DNA of 53,833 nt from an uncultured Alistipes sp. (lineage in GTDB: Bacteria; Bacteroidota; Bacteroidia; Bacteroidales; Rikenellaceae): the NCBI GenBank assembly GCA_900550375.1, contig URRP01000011.1:1-53833 (forward strand). The letters are read 5' to 3'. Each line of letters begins with the position of its first letter. The stretch's first letter is position 1. The translations under genes and the position numbers were made by a program. The notes beneath the pieces are model-generated. The model had not been told where the DNA came from. It saw nothing but the letters and a program-made list of their open reading frames with translations, and did not search any database. Shown piece by piece: positions 24,529 to 33,100 of the stretch.

Positions 24529-24594
24529 AGGGTAGGCATCATCAGCGTCCGCGAACGGGAACACGGTTTGGATCGGGCGGATACCATCGCCCAT
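24529..24594 (-). promoter_or_regulatory. Fluoride riboswitch (crcB motif)
   Basis: Read on the minus strand, the leader contains GGGCGATGGTATCCGCCC, then AAACCG, a variable hairpin, and GCTGATGATGCCTACC. These are the conserved blocks of the fluoride riboswitch (GGCGATG, CCGCC, AAACCG, CTGATG, CCTAC), with GGTATC and GATGCC able to form the pseudoknot. It directly precedes crcB. Gene and switch support each other. No separate intrinsic terminator is evident, so control is perhaps at translation. Confidence 0.92.
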
Positions 24595-24615
24595 TAAATC
24601 ATATCCGACGCACGC

Positions 24616-26604
24616 TCAGAGAATCGTCCGCTGCACCTTATGCGAAATGGAGACCATTTCGCGGTTCAGCGTGGCGATCAGATTCATCACGGCCGACTCG
24701 TCGTCGTCGGATAGCTCTTCGGAGGCAAGCCGTTTCATCTGCTCGTCGATGAGCTTCTTGATGGCGTTCGACTTATAGAGGATCACCGCTTTAGGAACGC
24801 CCAAAGCCAGAATCTCCTCCACGCTCTCGATATGAATCTCCTTCTGTTTCCAGAGTTTGCTCGGCACGTAGTTGTCGTCCGAAGTGAGAATGTCGACCGC
24901 CGCATTGCAAACCGCCGGATCGGGATGATTGATGAACAGATGCGCCGGAACCTCCGCCCCTTCGCCCAGTTCGGCGCGCTGCTGCCGGTAGGTGTCCAGC
25001 ATCTTCCGATATACCTCGCTCTCGAAATGCAGGTCCTGCGCATCGAGATTCGACAAGATCACGTCGGCGACATTCATCTGAATGACGTCGCGCCCCTCCT
25101 TGAAACCGAAATTACGATGGCCGTACTTGAGCAGATATTTCAGCAGCTCCCGTTCCAGCTCCTCCGTAGCGCTGCCGGCGACAACGCCCTTCGTATAATC
25201 GACCTGCGGCTCCGGTACGACGGCCTGCTCCTCGCGCCGCTGCTGCATCTGCTGACGACGGATGAAGTCCGAAGCCTCACGGCTGCCGCCCGTCTGTACG
25301 ACGCGCTTGCGGGCCACCTCCTCGATAAGCACCCGCTCGTCGATATCCATCAGCCGCGCGCACTCCTTGACATAGACCGAACGCTGAATCGGATCGGGAA
25401 TCTGGGTGATCGACTGCACCATATCGCCGATGAGCGACGCCCGTTTGATCGGATCGTTTTGGGCGTCCTTCATCAGCAGCTGCGCCTTGAAGGTGATGAA
25501 ATCGACCTCATTGGCCTTGATGTACTCCTGCACCTCGGCGGCGCTGTGCGCACGGGCGAAGGAGTCGGGATCTTCGGGTTCGGGCAGCAATACGACGCGC
25601 ACGTTCATCCCCTCGGCCAAAATCATATCGATGCCCCGAATCGAGGCGTGAATACCCGCCGAGTCGCCGTCGTAAATGACCGTAATATTCTTCGTGAACC
25701 GGTTGAGCAGGCGTATCTGCTCGGTCGTAAGCGACGTGCCCGACGACGAAACGACGTTCTCCACCCCGGACTGATGCATCGAGATCACGTCGGTATACCC
25801 CTCGACCAAGATCGCATAGTCCTGCTGCTGGATCGCCTTCTTGGCGAAATAGAGACCGTAGAGTTCGCGTTTCTTGCTGTATATCTCGCTCTCGGGGGAG
25901 TTCTGGTACTTGCCGACATTCTTGTTCGTGCCCAGAATACGACCGCCGAACGCGACGATCCGCCCCGAAATATTGTGTACGGGAAACATTACACGGTCGT
26001 GGAAACGGTCGAACAGATGTCCGTCGCGTTCGCTGCGCAGCGTAAGTCCGGTCGAGAGCAGAAACTCCTCCTTATAACCGGCCGCCAGCGCGGCCCGCGT
26101 CATCACATCGCCCTTTGCCGAGCAATAACCCAGACCGAACTTCTCGATCGTAGCCTCCGTAAACCCGCGCTTCTGCCGGAAATAGCTCATGCCGACGCTC
26201 ATCCCCTCCTGCGAACGGCGCAGGTAATCGGCGAAATAGTCGTAGGCCCATCCGTTGAGCGCGAACATCGACTCGCGGTTGTCGTTGCGGCGCATCTCCT
26301 CCTCGGTCAGCTCTTTCTCCTGCACCTCGATGCCGTAGCGTTTGGCCACGATCTTGAGCGCCTCGGGATAGGAGATTCCCTCGTGCTCCATGACGAAGGT
26401 GACGGCATTGCCCGCTTTGCCGCAGCCGAAGCACTTGAAAACGCCCTTTGCGGGCGATACGACGAACGACGGCGTCTTCTCGTTGTGGAAGGGACAGCAC
26501 GCCTGATAGTTCACGCCCTTGCGTTTGAGCGTGACATAGTCGCCGACGATCTCGACGATATTGGCTGCCGCATAGATGCGGTCTACGGTGGCGCGGTCGA
26601 TCAT
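24616..26604 (-). CDS. dnaG: DNA primase
   Basis: A 662-residue primase making RNA primers at the fork. The N-terminal CHC2 zinc finger is CCPFHNEKTPSF ... GVFKCFGC, followed by the RNA-polymerase/Toprim core with EGYTDVISMHQSG and VIYDGDSAG (the acidic Toprim pair), and a C-terminal helicase-binding domain of low conservation. An unusually clear Shine-Dalgarno GAGGAGG (minus strand, about 26607-26613) fixes ATG 26604, notable in a lineage that mostly lacks such sites. Confidence 0.97.
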   Translation of the reverse strand: MIDRATVDRIYAAANIVEIVGDYVTLKRKGVNYQACCPFHNEKTPSFVVSPAKGVFKCFGCGKAGNAVTFVMEHEGISYPEALKIVAKRYGIEVQEKELTEEEMRRNDNRESMFALNGWAYDYFADYLRRSQEGMSVGMSYFRQKRGFTEATIEKFGLGYCSAKGDVMTRAALAAGYKEEFLLSTGLTLRSERDGHLFDRFHDRVMFPVHNISGRIVAFGGRILGTNKNVGKYQNSPESEIYSKKRELYGLYFAKKAIQQQDYAILVEGYTDVISMHQSGVENVVSSSGTSLTTEQIRLLNRFTKNITVIYDGDSAGIHASIRGIDMILAEGMNVRVVLLPEPEDPDSFARAHSAAEVQEYIKANEVDFITFKAQLLMKDAQNDPIKRASLIGDMVQSITQIPDPIQRSVYVKECARLMDIDERVLIEEVARKRVVQTGGSREASDFIRRQQMQQRREEQAVVPEPQVDYTKGVVAGSATEELERELLKYLLKYGHRNFGFKEGRDVIQMNVADVILSNLDAQDLHFESEVYRKMLDTYRQQRAELGEGAEVPAHLFINHPDPAVCNAAVDILTSDDNYVPSKLWKQKEIHIESVEEILALGVPKAVILYKSNAIKKLIDEQMKRLASEELSDDDESAVMNLIATLNREMVSISHKVQRTIL

Positions 26605-26626
26605 ATCCTCCTCGAAAATTCAAGGA

Positions 26627-26634
26627 CAAAGTTA
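26627..26634 (-). promoter_or_regulatory. -7 promoter element for dnaG
   Basis: Plus CAAAGTTA reads TAACTTTG on the minus strand, matching TAnnTTTG, 22 bases before the dnaG ATG. Confidence 0.6.
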
Positions 26635-26649
26635 CGAATAATTCGGCAG

Positions 26650-26770
26650 GCGGAACAGCCTTTGCAGAATTAAATTCGGAATCACACCCTTTCGGCTTCT
26701 GCGACAGCGGGTTCACCGCTACGCGACGGCCGAACGCCGCCGTCAGGGCAATATGGCCGGCCTGTTCCGC
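26650..26770. other. Four-way-junction-like inverted-repeat element, possible structured RNA
   Basis: GCGGAACAG (26650-26658) pairs perfectly with CTGTTCCGC (26762-26770), extended by CC/GG across a bulge. Inside are three successive hairpins: GCAGAA/TTCTGC (26664-26669 with 26697-26702), AGCGG/CCGCT (26706-26720) and GACGGC/GCCGTC (26725-26744). A closing stem with three arms recalls a multibranched RNA or a folded mobile element. No T run follows on either strand. It lies between the divergent dnaG and uvrB promoters. Confidence 0.35.
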
Positions 26771-26834
26771 GTTGGAAAGAGAAATTCAGATTCAAATTAT
26801 CCGCCGTTTCGAATTTCGAATCCTGAATTTGTTA

Positions 26835-26842
26835 TACCTTTG
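26835..26842 (+). promoter_or_regulatory. -7 promoter element for uvrB, abutting the ATG
   Basis: TACCTTTG matches TAnnTTTG and ends 4 bases before the ATG at 26847, so transcription should begin at or next to the start codon. Confidence 0.65.
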
Positions 26843-26846
26843 CATT

Positions 26847-28898
26847 ATGGATTTTCAGCTGGTATCGGATTATAAACCCACGGGCGACCAGCCCGAAGCC
26901 ATCGCGCAGCTCGTCGATTCGATCCGTCACGGGTCGAAGCACAACACGCTGCTGGGCGTGACGGGTTCGGGCAAGACGTTTACGGTAGCCAACGTCATCG
27001 CCGAGATCGACAAACCGACGCTCGTGCTGAGTCACAACAAGACGCTCGCAGCACAGCTCTACGGCGAGTTCAAGAACTTCTTCCCGCAGAACGCCGTCGA
27101 ATATTTCGTCTCCTACTACGACTATTACCAGCCGGAGGCTTACCTTCCCTCCACGGATACGTTCATCGAAAAAGACCTCTCGATCAACGACGAGATCGAG
27201 AAACTGCGGCTGCAAACCTGCGCGACGCTTCTTTCGGGACGCAAGGACGTGATCGTCGTCTCGTCCGTCTCATGCCTCTACGGCAGCGGCAACCCCGAAG
27301 ATTTCCATGCGACGGCCGTTTCGTTCAAGGTCGGCGACATCGTCAGCTACAAACAGTTTCTCTACAAGCTGGTCGAGGCGCTCTACACCCGCACCGAACG
27401 CGACCTGCTGCCCGCGACGTTCCGCGTGAACGGCGACACGGTGGACATCATGGCCGCCTTCGGCGAGTTCGGCAGCCAGTGCTACCGCGTAATGTTCTAC
27501 GACAACGAGATCGAGGCGATCTGGATCATCGACCCCGCCACGGGCGCCCGTATCCAGACGATCGACACGCTGACGATCTACCCCGCACGGCTCTTCGTCA
27601 CCACGAAGGAGCGCATCAATGCCGCCGTGCAGCAGATCTACCTCGATCTGGGCAAACAGATCGAGTTTTTCGAGCGCGGAGGGCGGCCGATGGAGGCGCA
27701 GCGCATCAAGCAGCGCGTGGAGTACGATCTGGAGATGATCAAGGAGCTGGGCTACTGCCCGGGCATCGAAAACTACTCGCGCTACTTCGACGGCCGTGCC
27801 GCCGGAACGCGCCCTTTCTGCCTGCTCGACTACTTTCCGAAGGACTACCTGCTGCTCATTGACGAGAGTCACGTGACGCTGCCGCAGGTGCACGGTATGT
27901 TCGGCGGCGACCGCGCCCGCAAGGAGAACCTCGTGGAGTACGGTTTCCGTCTGCCGGCGGCGAAGGACAACCGCCCGCTGCGTTTCGAGGAGTTCGAGCA
28001 GATGATGGGCACGGCGATCTACATCAGCGCCACACCCGCCGAATACGAACTGATGAAGAGCGAAGGCGTGGTGGTCGAGCAGCTGATCCGTCCCACAGGG
28101 CTGGTCGATCCGCCGCTCGAAGTGCGCGTCACGGAGAATCAGATCGACGACCTGCTGGAAGAGATCGACAAACGGGTGCGCGTCGAGGACAAGGTGCTCA
28201 TCACGACCATCACCAAACGCATGGCCGAGGAGCTGTCGAAATACTTCGACCGCATCGGCGTACGCAACCGCTACATCCACTCGGACATCGACACGCTGGA
28301 ACGCATCCAGATTCTCGAAGACCTGCGTGCCGGTATGTTCGATGTGTTGATCGGCGTCAACCTGCTGCGCGAAGGGCTGGACCTGCCGGAGGTGGGACTC
28401 GTCGCCATTCTCGACGCCGACAAGGAGGGCTTCCTGCGCAACGTGCGTTCGATCACCCAGATCGCGGGACGTGCCGCACGCCACGCCAACGGCAACGTCA
28501 TCCTCTACGCCGACCGCTGCACCGACTCGATGCGTTACGCCATCGTCGAGAGCAACCGCCGGCGCGAAAAGCAGGTGCGTTACAACCTCGAACACGAGAT
28601 GCTGCCGCGGCAGGCGCAGCGCAGCGGTACGGGACAGAGTACGCTGCTGACCGGTCAGAACGGAAAGATTCAGGAGGCGGCGCAGGCTTTCTATCTGCCG
28701 GCCGAAGATCACTATATGCAGGCCGCCGACGTACAACGCACCTATGTAGCCAGCGAGAACCTCGACACGCTGATCGCAAAGGCGAAGGAGGAGATGGAGC
28801 GCGCAGCCAAGTCGCTCGACTTCCTCGCCGCAGCGAAGTACCGCGACCGCATGTACGAGTTGCAGAAACTGCGCGAGGAGAACCGCAAAGGACGTTGA
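26847..28898 (+). CDS. uvrB: Excinuclease ABC subunit B
   Basis: A 683-residue helicase-like damage-verification subunit of nucleotide excision repair. ATG 26847 gives the conserved MDFQLVSDYKPTGDQPEAI start; the frame extends 25 codons upstream but through the promoter. Motifs: Walker A GVTGSGKT (37-44), the DNA-inserting beta-hairpin YYDYYQPEAYLP, DESH in LLLIDESHVTLPQ, GVNLLREGLDLPEV, and the C-terminal UVR motif (EMERAAKSLDFLAAAKYRD) that contacts UvrC. Length is normal. Confidence 0.98.
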   Translation: MDFQLVSDYKPTGDQPEAIAQLVDSIRHGSKHNTLLGVTGSGKTFTVANVIAEIDKPTLVLSHNKTLAAQLYGEFKNFFPQNAVEYFVSYYDYYQPEAYLPSTDTFIEKDLSINDEIEKLRLQTCATLLSGRKDVIVVSSVSCLYGSGNPEDFHATAVSFKVGDIVSYKQFLYKLVEALYTRTERDLLPATFRVNGDTVDIMAAFGEFGSQCYRVMFYDNEIEAIWIIDPATGARIQTIDTLTIYPARLFVTTKERINAAVQQIYLDLGKQIEFFERGGRPMEAQRIKQRVEYDLEMIKELGYCPGIENYSRYFDGRAAGTRPFCLLDYFPKDYLLLIDESHVTLPQVHGMFGGDRARKENLVEYGFRLPAAKDNRPLRFEEFEQMMGTAIYISATPAEYELMKSEGVVVEQLIRPTGLVDPPLEVRVTENQIDDLLEEIDKRVRVEDKVLITTITKRMAEELSKYFDRIGVRNRYIHSDIDTLERIQILEDLRAGMFDVLIGVNLLREGLDLPEVGLVAILDADKEGFLRNVRSITQIAGRAARHANGNVILYADRCTDSMRYAIVESNRRREKQVRYNLEHEMLPRQAQRSGTGQSTLLTGQNGKIQEAAQAFYLPAEDHYMQAADVQRTYVASENLDTLIAKAKEEMERAAKSLDFLAAAKYRDRMYELQKLREENRKGR

Positions 28899-28934
28899 TC
28901 GACGGTCTTTGGCTTGCGTCGACCGCCCTCCCCG

Positions 28935-29447
28935 TCATCCGATCGACTGCCGCCTACCCTCGATCGCCCCGCGAAAGGTGAAATAGCGCGCCGCGAGGAA
29001 GCTGTATACGGCAGAAAGCAGAGAGGTCGCGAGTTTGGCAGGCGTCGGCCAGATGCCGACGACCTCTACGAATAACTTCATGCATAGATAGTTGAGCACG
29101 ATCGCACCGCCGACCGACAACGCATAGCGCAGCAGCTGCGTGCGCGTACCGAGCGGCGAGGTGCGAAACGCCACGTTACGGTTGAGCCAGAAGCCGGTAA
29201 AGAAGGTAATCGGAAAGACGAGGAACAACGACGCGATCGGCGCCAACATATAGACGAATCCCAGATCGATAAAGCACTCTTCGCCGATCAGGAAGTGGTA
29301 GATCACGAAGTACCACACCGCATCCAGCGCCAGATTCAACCCGCCGCAAAAGGCATAGCGGAACAGCTGCCGCGAAACCGCCCCTTCCAGCCGACGCCAG
29401 TAGAACGCATCGACCGCACGGGTTATCAGCGAAGCGAATGAACTCAT
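28935..29447 (-). CDS. GtrA-family membrane protein
   Basis: A 170-residue protein with four transmembrane helices (RYAFCGGLNLALDAVWYFVI, FVYMLAPIASLFLVFPITFF, LLRYALSVGGAIVLNYLCM, and the C-terminal YSFLAARYFTF stretch). The FxxxGxxN helix and the final RYFTFR motif are typical of GtrA, which helps move polyprenyl-linked sugars across the membrane. ATG 29447 overlaps the stop of the SPOR gene (ATGA), so it is translationally coupled and last in the lgt operon. The lipid-linked substrate is unknown. Confidence 0.85.
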   Translation of the reverse strand: MSSFASLITRAVDAFYWRRLEGAVSRQLFRYAFCGGLNLALDAVWYFVIYHFLIGEECFIDLGFVYMLAPIASLFLVFPITFFTGFWLNRNVAFRTSPLGTRTQLLRYALSVGGAIVLNYLCMKLFVEVVGIWPTPAKLATSLLSAVYSFLAARYFTFRGAIEGRRQSIG

Positions 29448-30466
29448 TTTTTTGCGTAAATCCACAGGTCGGGCCACGTCGAGCGATGTTCCCGCACGAA
29501 AAGATCGCAGGCTTCGCGATCCGGCGCGGCAAAAGGCGCGACCATATATTTCGCACCGAAAGGATAGACCCCGACTGCCAGCGACGACTCTCCGCGCAGC
29601 AGCTGCTCGCGGCACCGCGCGGCATTTTCTTCGGTCGAAAAGACACCGAAAACCACATAGCACCATCCCGACTGCATCCGGTCGGAGACCGGCTGCGGCG
29701 CAACGGCCGGCTGTATAGCCTGCGGCTCGGGCACTGCCGCCGCTTCGGATTGGGTATGCACAGCCGCCGCACTGCCGCTCGCTTCGGCTTCTGAGTGCGC
29801 AGCGGTCGCACTACCGTCCGATTTCGCCGGTGAAGCTGCCGGCTCCACCGCCGGTTTTCCGGCAACAGGCGCAGTATCCGTTGCAGCGGCGGCGGCGGAG
29901 ACGCCGTCCACCGTCGATTCGGAAGGCGCGTTCTTGCGTTCAGCCGCCGGCGTCTTTGTCTGCGTCCGCTCCGACTGTGCAACGAGACGCGAAATGGACT
30001 TCGGCCAGAACTCGATATATCCGAATACGCCGAGCGCCACCGCAATCGCCGCCACCGCGATCCCCACCACGACCCGATTCATCCGAGGCTGCAATGTCAC
30101 GACCTCCTCGCCCTGCGGGTTCAACTGCGCGGCGAATGCCGGTTCGGGGGTAAAGGCGCGGTGACGCAGCGTGCCGATCCCGTCGAGAGTCAGTACTCCG
30201 CCTTCATACGTCTTTGCCAGCCAACGGTCGAAAATCGCCTGCGCCTGCGCTTCGTCGCATCCGCCGGCACGACGGATCAGCTCCACGAGCGAAACGTCCT
30301 CCTCCGACGGGCGGAAATCGACTTCGTTGCGGGGCGCTGCAATCTTCTGCCGCGACAGACGACGGGCATTGCGGTGCGCGACATAGAGCGTACCCACACC
30401 GGGAATCACGACGGAGCGATGGCACAGCAATTCGCCGGCAATGATTTTATTTACCTCTGCGACCAT
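29444..30466 (-). CDS. HU/CCDC81-type and SPOR-domain membrane protein
   Basis: A 340-residue protein with a Bacteroidota-specific layout. Residues 1-125 hold two HU-like (CCDC81-type) domains, including CHRSVVIPGVGTLYV and EGGVLTLDGIGTLRH. One transmembrane helix follows (about 130-150, RVVVGIAVAAIAVALGVFGY), then an Ala/Ser/Pro/Glu-rich linker of about 115 residues, and a C-terminal SPOR domain (about 268-340, CYVVFGVFSTEENAARC) that binds denuded peptidoglycan. So a cytoplasmic, possibly DNA- or partner-binding head is linked to the septal wall. It overlaps lgt by 20 bases and gtrA by 4. Confidence 0.85.
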   Translation of the reverse strand: MVAEVNKIIAGELLCHRSVVIPGVGTLYVAHRNARRLSRQKIAAPRNEVDFRPSEEDVSLVELIRRAGGCDEAQAQAIFDRWLAKTYEGGVLTLDGIGTLRHRAFTPEPAFAAQLNPQGEEVVTLQPRMNRVVVGIAVAAIAVALGVFGYIEFWPKSISRLVAQSERTQTKTPAAERKNAPSESTVDGVSAAAAATDTAPVAGKPAVEPAASPAKSDGSATAAHSEAEASGSAAAVHTQSEAAAVPEPQAIQPAVAPQPVSDRMQSGWCYVVFGVFSTEENAARCREQLLRGESSLAVGVYPFGAKYMVAPFAAPDREACDLFVREHRSTWPDLWIYAKK

Positions 30467-31295
30467 GTTTTACCTCTACGGCAGGACGCGACAGCGCCCG
30501 CCAGATCATATAAATTCCGAAAAGAATGAAAGGGATACTCAGCAACTGCCCCATATTGAGCAGCATCCCCTGCTCGAAGGCCTCCTGATCCTCCTTGATG
30601 AACTCGATGAAAAAGCGCGTCAGGAAGATGCCGATCAGCCCCACGCCGAACAACAGTCCCGGCCGGCGCACCCCCATATTGCGGCGGTAGTAGAGCCACC
30701 ACAGCACGCCGAACGTCACCACGTAACACAACGCTTCGTAGAGCTGCGTCGGATGCTGCACGGGCACCGCATCGAGCGGGAGATCGCGATAGAGACGCAC
30801 GAACTTGAATCCCCACGGCATATCGGTCACACTGCCGATGATCTCCGAGTTGAACAGATTACCGAAGCGTACCGCCGCACCGCCGATCGCCACAGGGATC
30901 ATGATGCGGTCGAGCGACCAGACGTAAGGCAGTTTGTTGCGCCGCGAAAAGAGCCACAAGCCGATCAGAAGCCCCACGGCCGCACCGTGGCTCGCCATAC
31001 CGCCGTTGCGGATTTCGGTGATGATCGCCAGTGGATGCGCCAGATAGTGCTGCGGCTCGTAAAAGAGGCAGTGCCCCAGACGCGAACCGATGATCGTCGC
31101 CAGCGTACCGTAGATAAAGATCGACTCCGAAACCGACGAGGGCAATCCCTCGCGCTTGCAGAAATTATCGAAGAATTTGGCACCGACGAGAATCGCCAGC
31201 GCCCACATCAGCCCATAGTAACGGATATCCAACCCGCCGATGGAAAAGAGCACCGGGTTGAAATTCCATACGATGTACAACGGATTGAATACCAT
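30447..31295 (-). CDS. lgt: Prolipoprotein diacylglyceryl transferase
   Basis: A 282-residue inner-membrane enzyme with seven helices that adds diacylglycerol from phosphatidylglycerol to the lipobox Cys of prolipoproteins. Signatures: FSIGGLDIRYYGLMWALAI, the GGMASHGAAVG loop, the GGAAVRFGNLFNSEIIG motif with the essential Arg, and HPTQLYEAL. This step matters here because several lipoproteins are encoded in the window. It starts 15 bases after the histidine kinase gene and overlaps the next gene by 20 bases. Confidence 0.97.
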   Translation of the reverse strand: MVFNPLYIVWNFNPVLFSIGGLDIRYYGLMWALAILVGAKFFDNFCKREGLPSSVSESIFIYGTLATIIGSRLGHCLFYEPQHYLAHPLAIITEIRNGGMASHGAAVGLLIGLWLFSRRNKLPYVWSLDRIMIPVAIGGAAVRFGNLFNSEIIGSVTDMPWGFKFVRLYRDLPLDAVPVQHPTQLYEALCYVVTFGVLWWLYYRRNMGVRRPGLLFGVGLIGIFLTRFFIEFIKEDQEAFEQGMLLNMGQLLSIPFILFGIYMIWRALSRPAVEVKHGRRGK

Positions 31296-31310
31296 TTTTT
31301 CGAGATTGGT

Positions 31311-32357
31311 TTACTTGATTTCGTTCGGGTCTATTTTCTTGAGCGTGAAGGAGAAGGTACTGCCCACGCCCATTTCGCTGCGCAGCGTGATATGCTCGCC
31401 GTGCGCCTCGACGATGTGTTTGGCGATCGCCAGTCCGAGTCCCGTGCCGCCATGTTCGCGCGATCTGCCCTTGTCGGTGCGGTAGAAACGTTCGAAGACG
31501 CGCGGAATATCCTCCTTGGCGATCCCCACGCCCGAATCTTCGACTTCGATCAGAATCTTGTCGAGCATGTCGCGGAAGCGCACGCGCGTCTGGCCGCCTT
31601 CACGGCCGTAACAGATCGAGTTGGTCAGCAGATTGACCATCACCTGCCCCACATAGTGCTTGTCGGCCAAAACCCAAAACGGCGACGGCAGGTCGTCGGC
31701 GCCCTTCACCAGCAGTTTGATATGCCGCTCGCCGGCCTTCATCTCCAGCTGATCGGCAATCTCTTTGGAGAGCGCCACGATATCGAACGGTTCCATCTTC
31801 AGACGCGTCATATCACTCTCGAGTTTGGAGATGGTATCGAGGTCGTTGACGATATTGATAAGCCGGTCGATGCTCTTCTCCGTACGTTCGAGGTACTTGC
31901 GGTTGATGAGCTCGTCCTCCAGTCCGCCGTCGAGCAGCGTCGAGATATAGCCCTGAATATTGAAGATCGGAGTTTTCAGTTCATGCGCCACATTGCCGAG
32001 ATACTCCTTACGGAACTTCTCGGTCTCCTTCAGGCGCGCGATCTCCATATCGCTGGTTTCGGCCCATGCCGACAACTCTTCCGAAATGCTCTCCACGTGC
32101 TTGTCCTTCAATTCATCGAGAATCTCATGCGTATGCACATTGCGTGAAAAGACGATCGAATAGATCGGTTTAAGCTTGTAAGCCACATATTTACGGATTA
32201 CAAAGAGGGTGAACAGCGCCACAATCAGGAAGGTCCCCGCTGCTGTGCACAGAACCACCCACCATACTCCATGAGTCAATGCCGTCGCAAGGGCGACGAT
32301 CGCCGCCGCCAGCACCGCAACCAACAGCGAGGAGGCCTCTTTCGTTTTGATGTTCAT
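31311..32357 (-). CDS. Sensor histidine kinase (PhoR-like)
   Basis: A 348-residue membrane kinase. Two N-terminal helices (about 9-28 and 33-53) are separated by only a few residues, so there is almost no periplasmic sensor. A cytoplasmic linker leads to HisKA with the phospho-acceptor in GNVAHELKTP, then the ATPase boxes: N box LLTNSICYG, G1 VEDSGVGIAKEDI, F box RVFERFYRTDKG, G2 GGTGLGLAIAK. The gene lies between ribE and lgt with no response regulator next to it in this window. The tiny sensor implies it detects a membrane or intracellular signal. Confidence 0.93.
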   Translation of the reverse strand: MNIKTKEASSLLVAVLAAAIVALATALTHGVWWVVLCTAAGTFLIVALFTLFVIRKYVAYKLKPIYSIVFSRNVHTHEILDELKDKHVESISEELSAWAETSDMEIARLKETEKFRKEYLGNVAHELKTPIFNIQGYISTLLDGGLEDELINRKYLERTEKSIDRLINIVNDLDTISKLESDMTRLKMEPFDIVALSKEIADQLEMKAGERHIKLLVKGADDLPSPFWVLADKHYVGQVMVNLLTNSICYGREGGQTRVRFRDMLDKILIEVEDSGVGIAKEDIPRVFERFYRTDKGRSREHGGTGLGLAIAKHIVEAHGEHITLRSEMGVGSTFSFTLKKIDPNEIK

Positions 32358-32412
32358 CGTAACTAAAATTAATGGTAAGACAAATCCGCACGGTTCCCGT
32401 CGCAGCCGCGCG

Positions 32413-33009
32413 TCAACGCTTCATGTAATTTCGCATCAGGCGGGCGATGTACTTGCCCACAATATCGAATTCGAGGTTCACCACCGTACCGACTCCGATA
32501 CGGCAGAAATTGGTGTGTTCATACGTATAGGGAATAATCGCCACCCGGAAACCGTCGTCCCGCGAATCGCAGACCGTGAGACTCACGCCGTTGACGGTCA
32601 CCGAACCTTTCTCCACCGTGCAGTTGTCGCCCTGAGGCTCATAGCGAAAAGTGAAATACCAACTTCCCTCGGCATCCTCGACCGCCGTACAGACGGCCGT
32701 CTGATCCACATGCCCCTGCACGATATGGCCGTCGAGCAGCGCATCGGGCCTCATCGATCGTTCGACATTGACCAGATCGCCGACTTGCAGCGTCCCCAGA
32801 TTGCTGCGTAGCAGCGTCTCCTTCATGGCGGTCACCGTATAGGTATCCTCCGTTAGGTCTACGACCGTGAGGCATACGCCGTTATGGGCGATGCTCTGAT
32901 CGATCTTCAGCTCGCGGCAGAAATCCGCGTGCAGGGTAAAATGTTTGTTCTGCTGTTCGCAGCGAATGGCCACTACGGTGGCCGTTTGCTCTATAATCCC
33001 GGAAAACAT
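32413..33009 (-). CDS. ribE: Riboflavin synthase alpha chain
   Basis: A 198-residue enzyme that dismutates two lumazines to riboflavin and an aminouracil. Two homologous lumazine-binding domains are present; the first starts MFSGIIEQTATVVAI, the second after about residue 97 (DGHIVQGHVDQTAVC). The family is usually 200-220 residues. No FMN riboswitch is seen upstream; a -33 TTTG and -7 TAACTTTA precede it. The kinase gene starts 55 bases downstream. Confidence 0.96.
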   Translation of the reverse strand: MFSGIIEQTATVVAIRCEQQNKHFTLHADFCRELKIDQSIAHNGVCLTVVDLTEDTYTVTAMKETLLRSNLGTLQVGDLVNVERSMRPDALLDGHIVQGHVDQTAVCTAVEDAEGSWYFTFRYEPQGDNCTVEKGSVTVNGVSLTVCDSRDDGFRVAIIPYTYEHTNFCRIGVGTVVNLEFDIVGKYIARLMRNYMKR

Positions 33010-33035
33010 ACATCATCAATACTTAAATGGATTGC

Positions 33036-33067
33036 TAAAGTTAAGTATAATTTCCCAAACGCCCAAA
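33036..33067 (-). promoter_or_regulatory. ribE promoter
   Basis: On the minus strand TTTG (plus CAAA 33064-33067) and TAACTTTA (plus TAAAGTTA 33036-33043) are spaced by 20 bases. Confidence 0.5.
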
Positions 33068-33100
33068 CGCAGGGAGCAACTTTGCAACTCCGTTTCGGTA

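Noticed and set aside
33010..33100. FMN riboswitch before ribE
   Set aside because: The conserved FMN aptamer blocks are absent; a normal promoter sits there.
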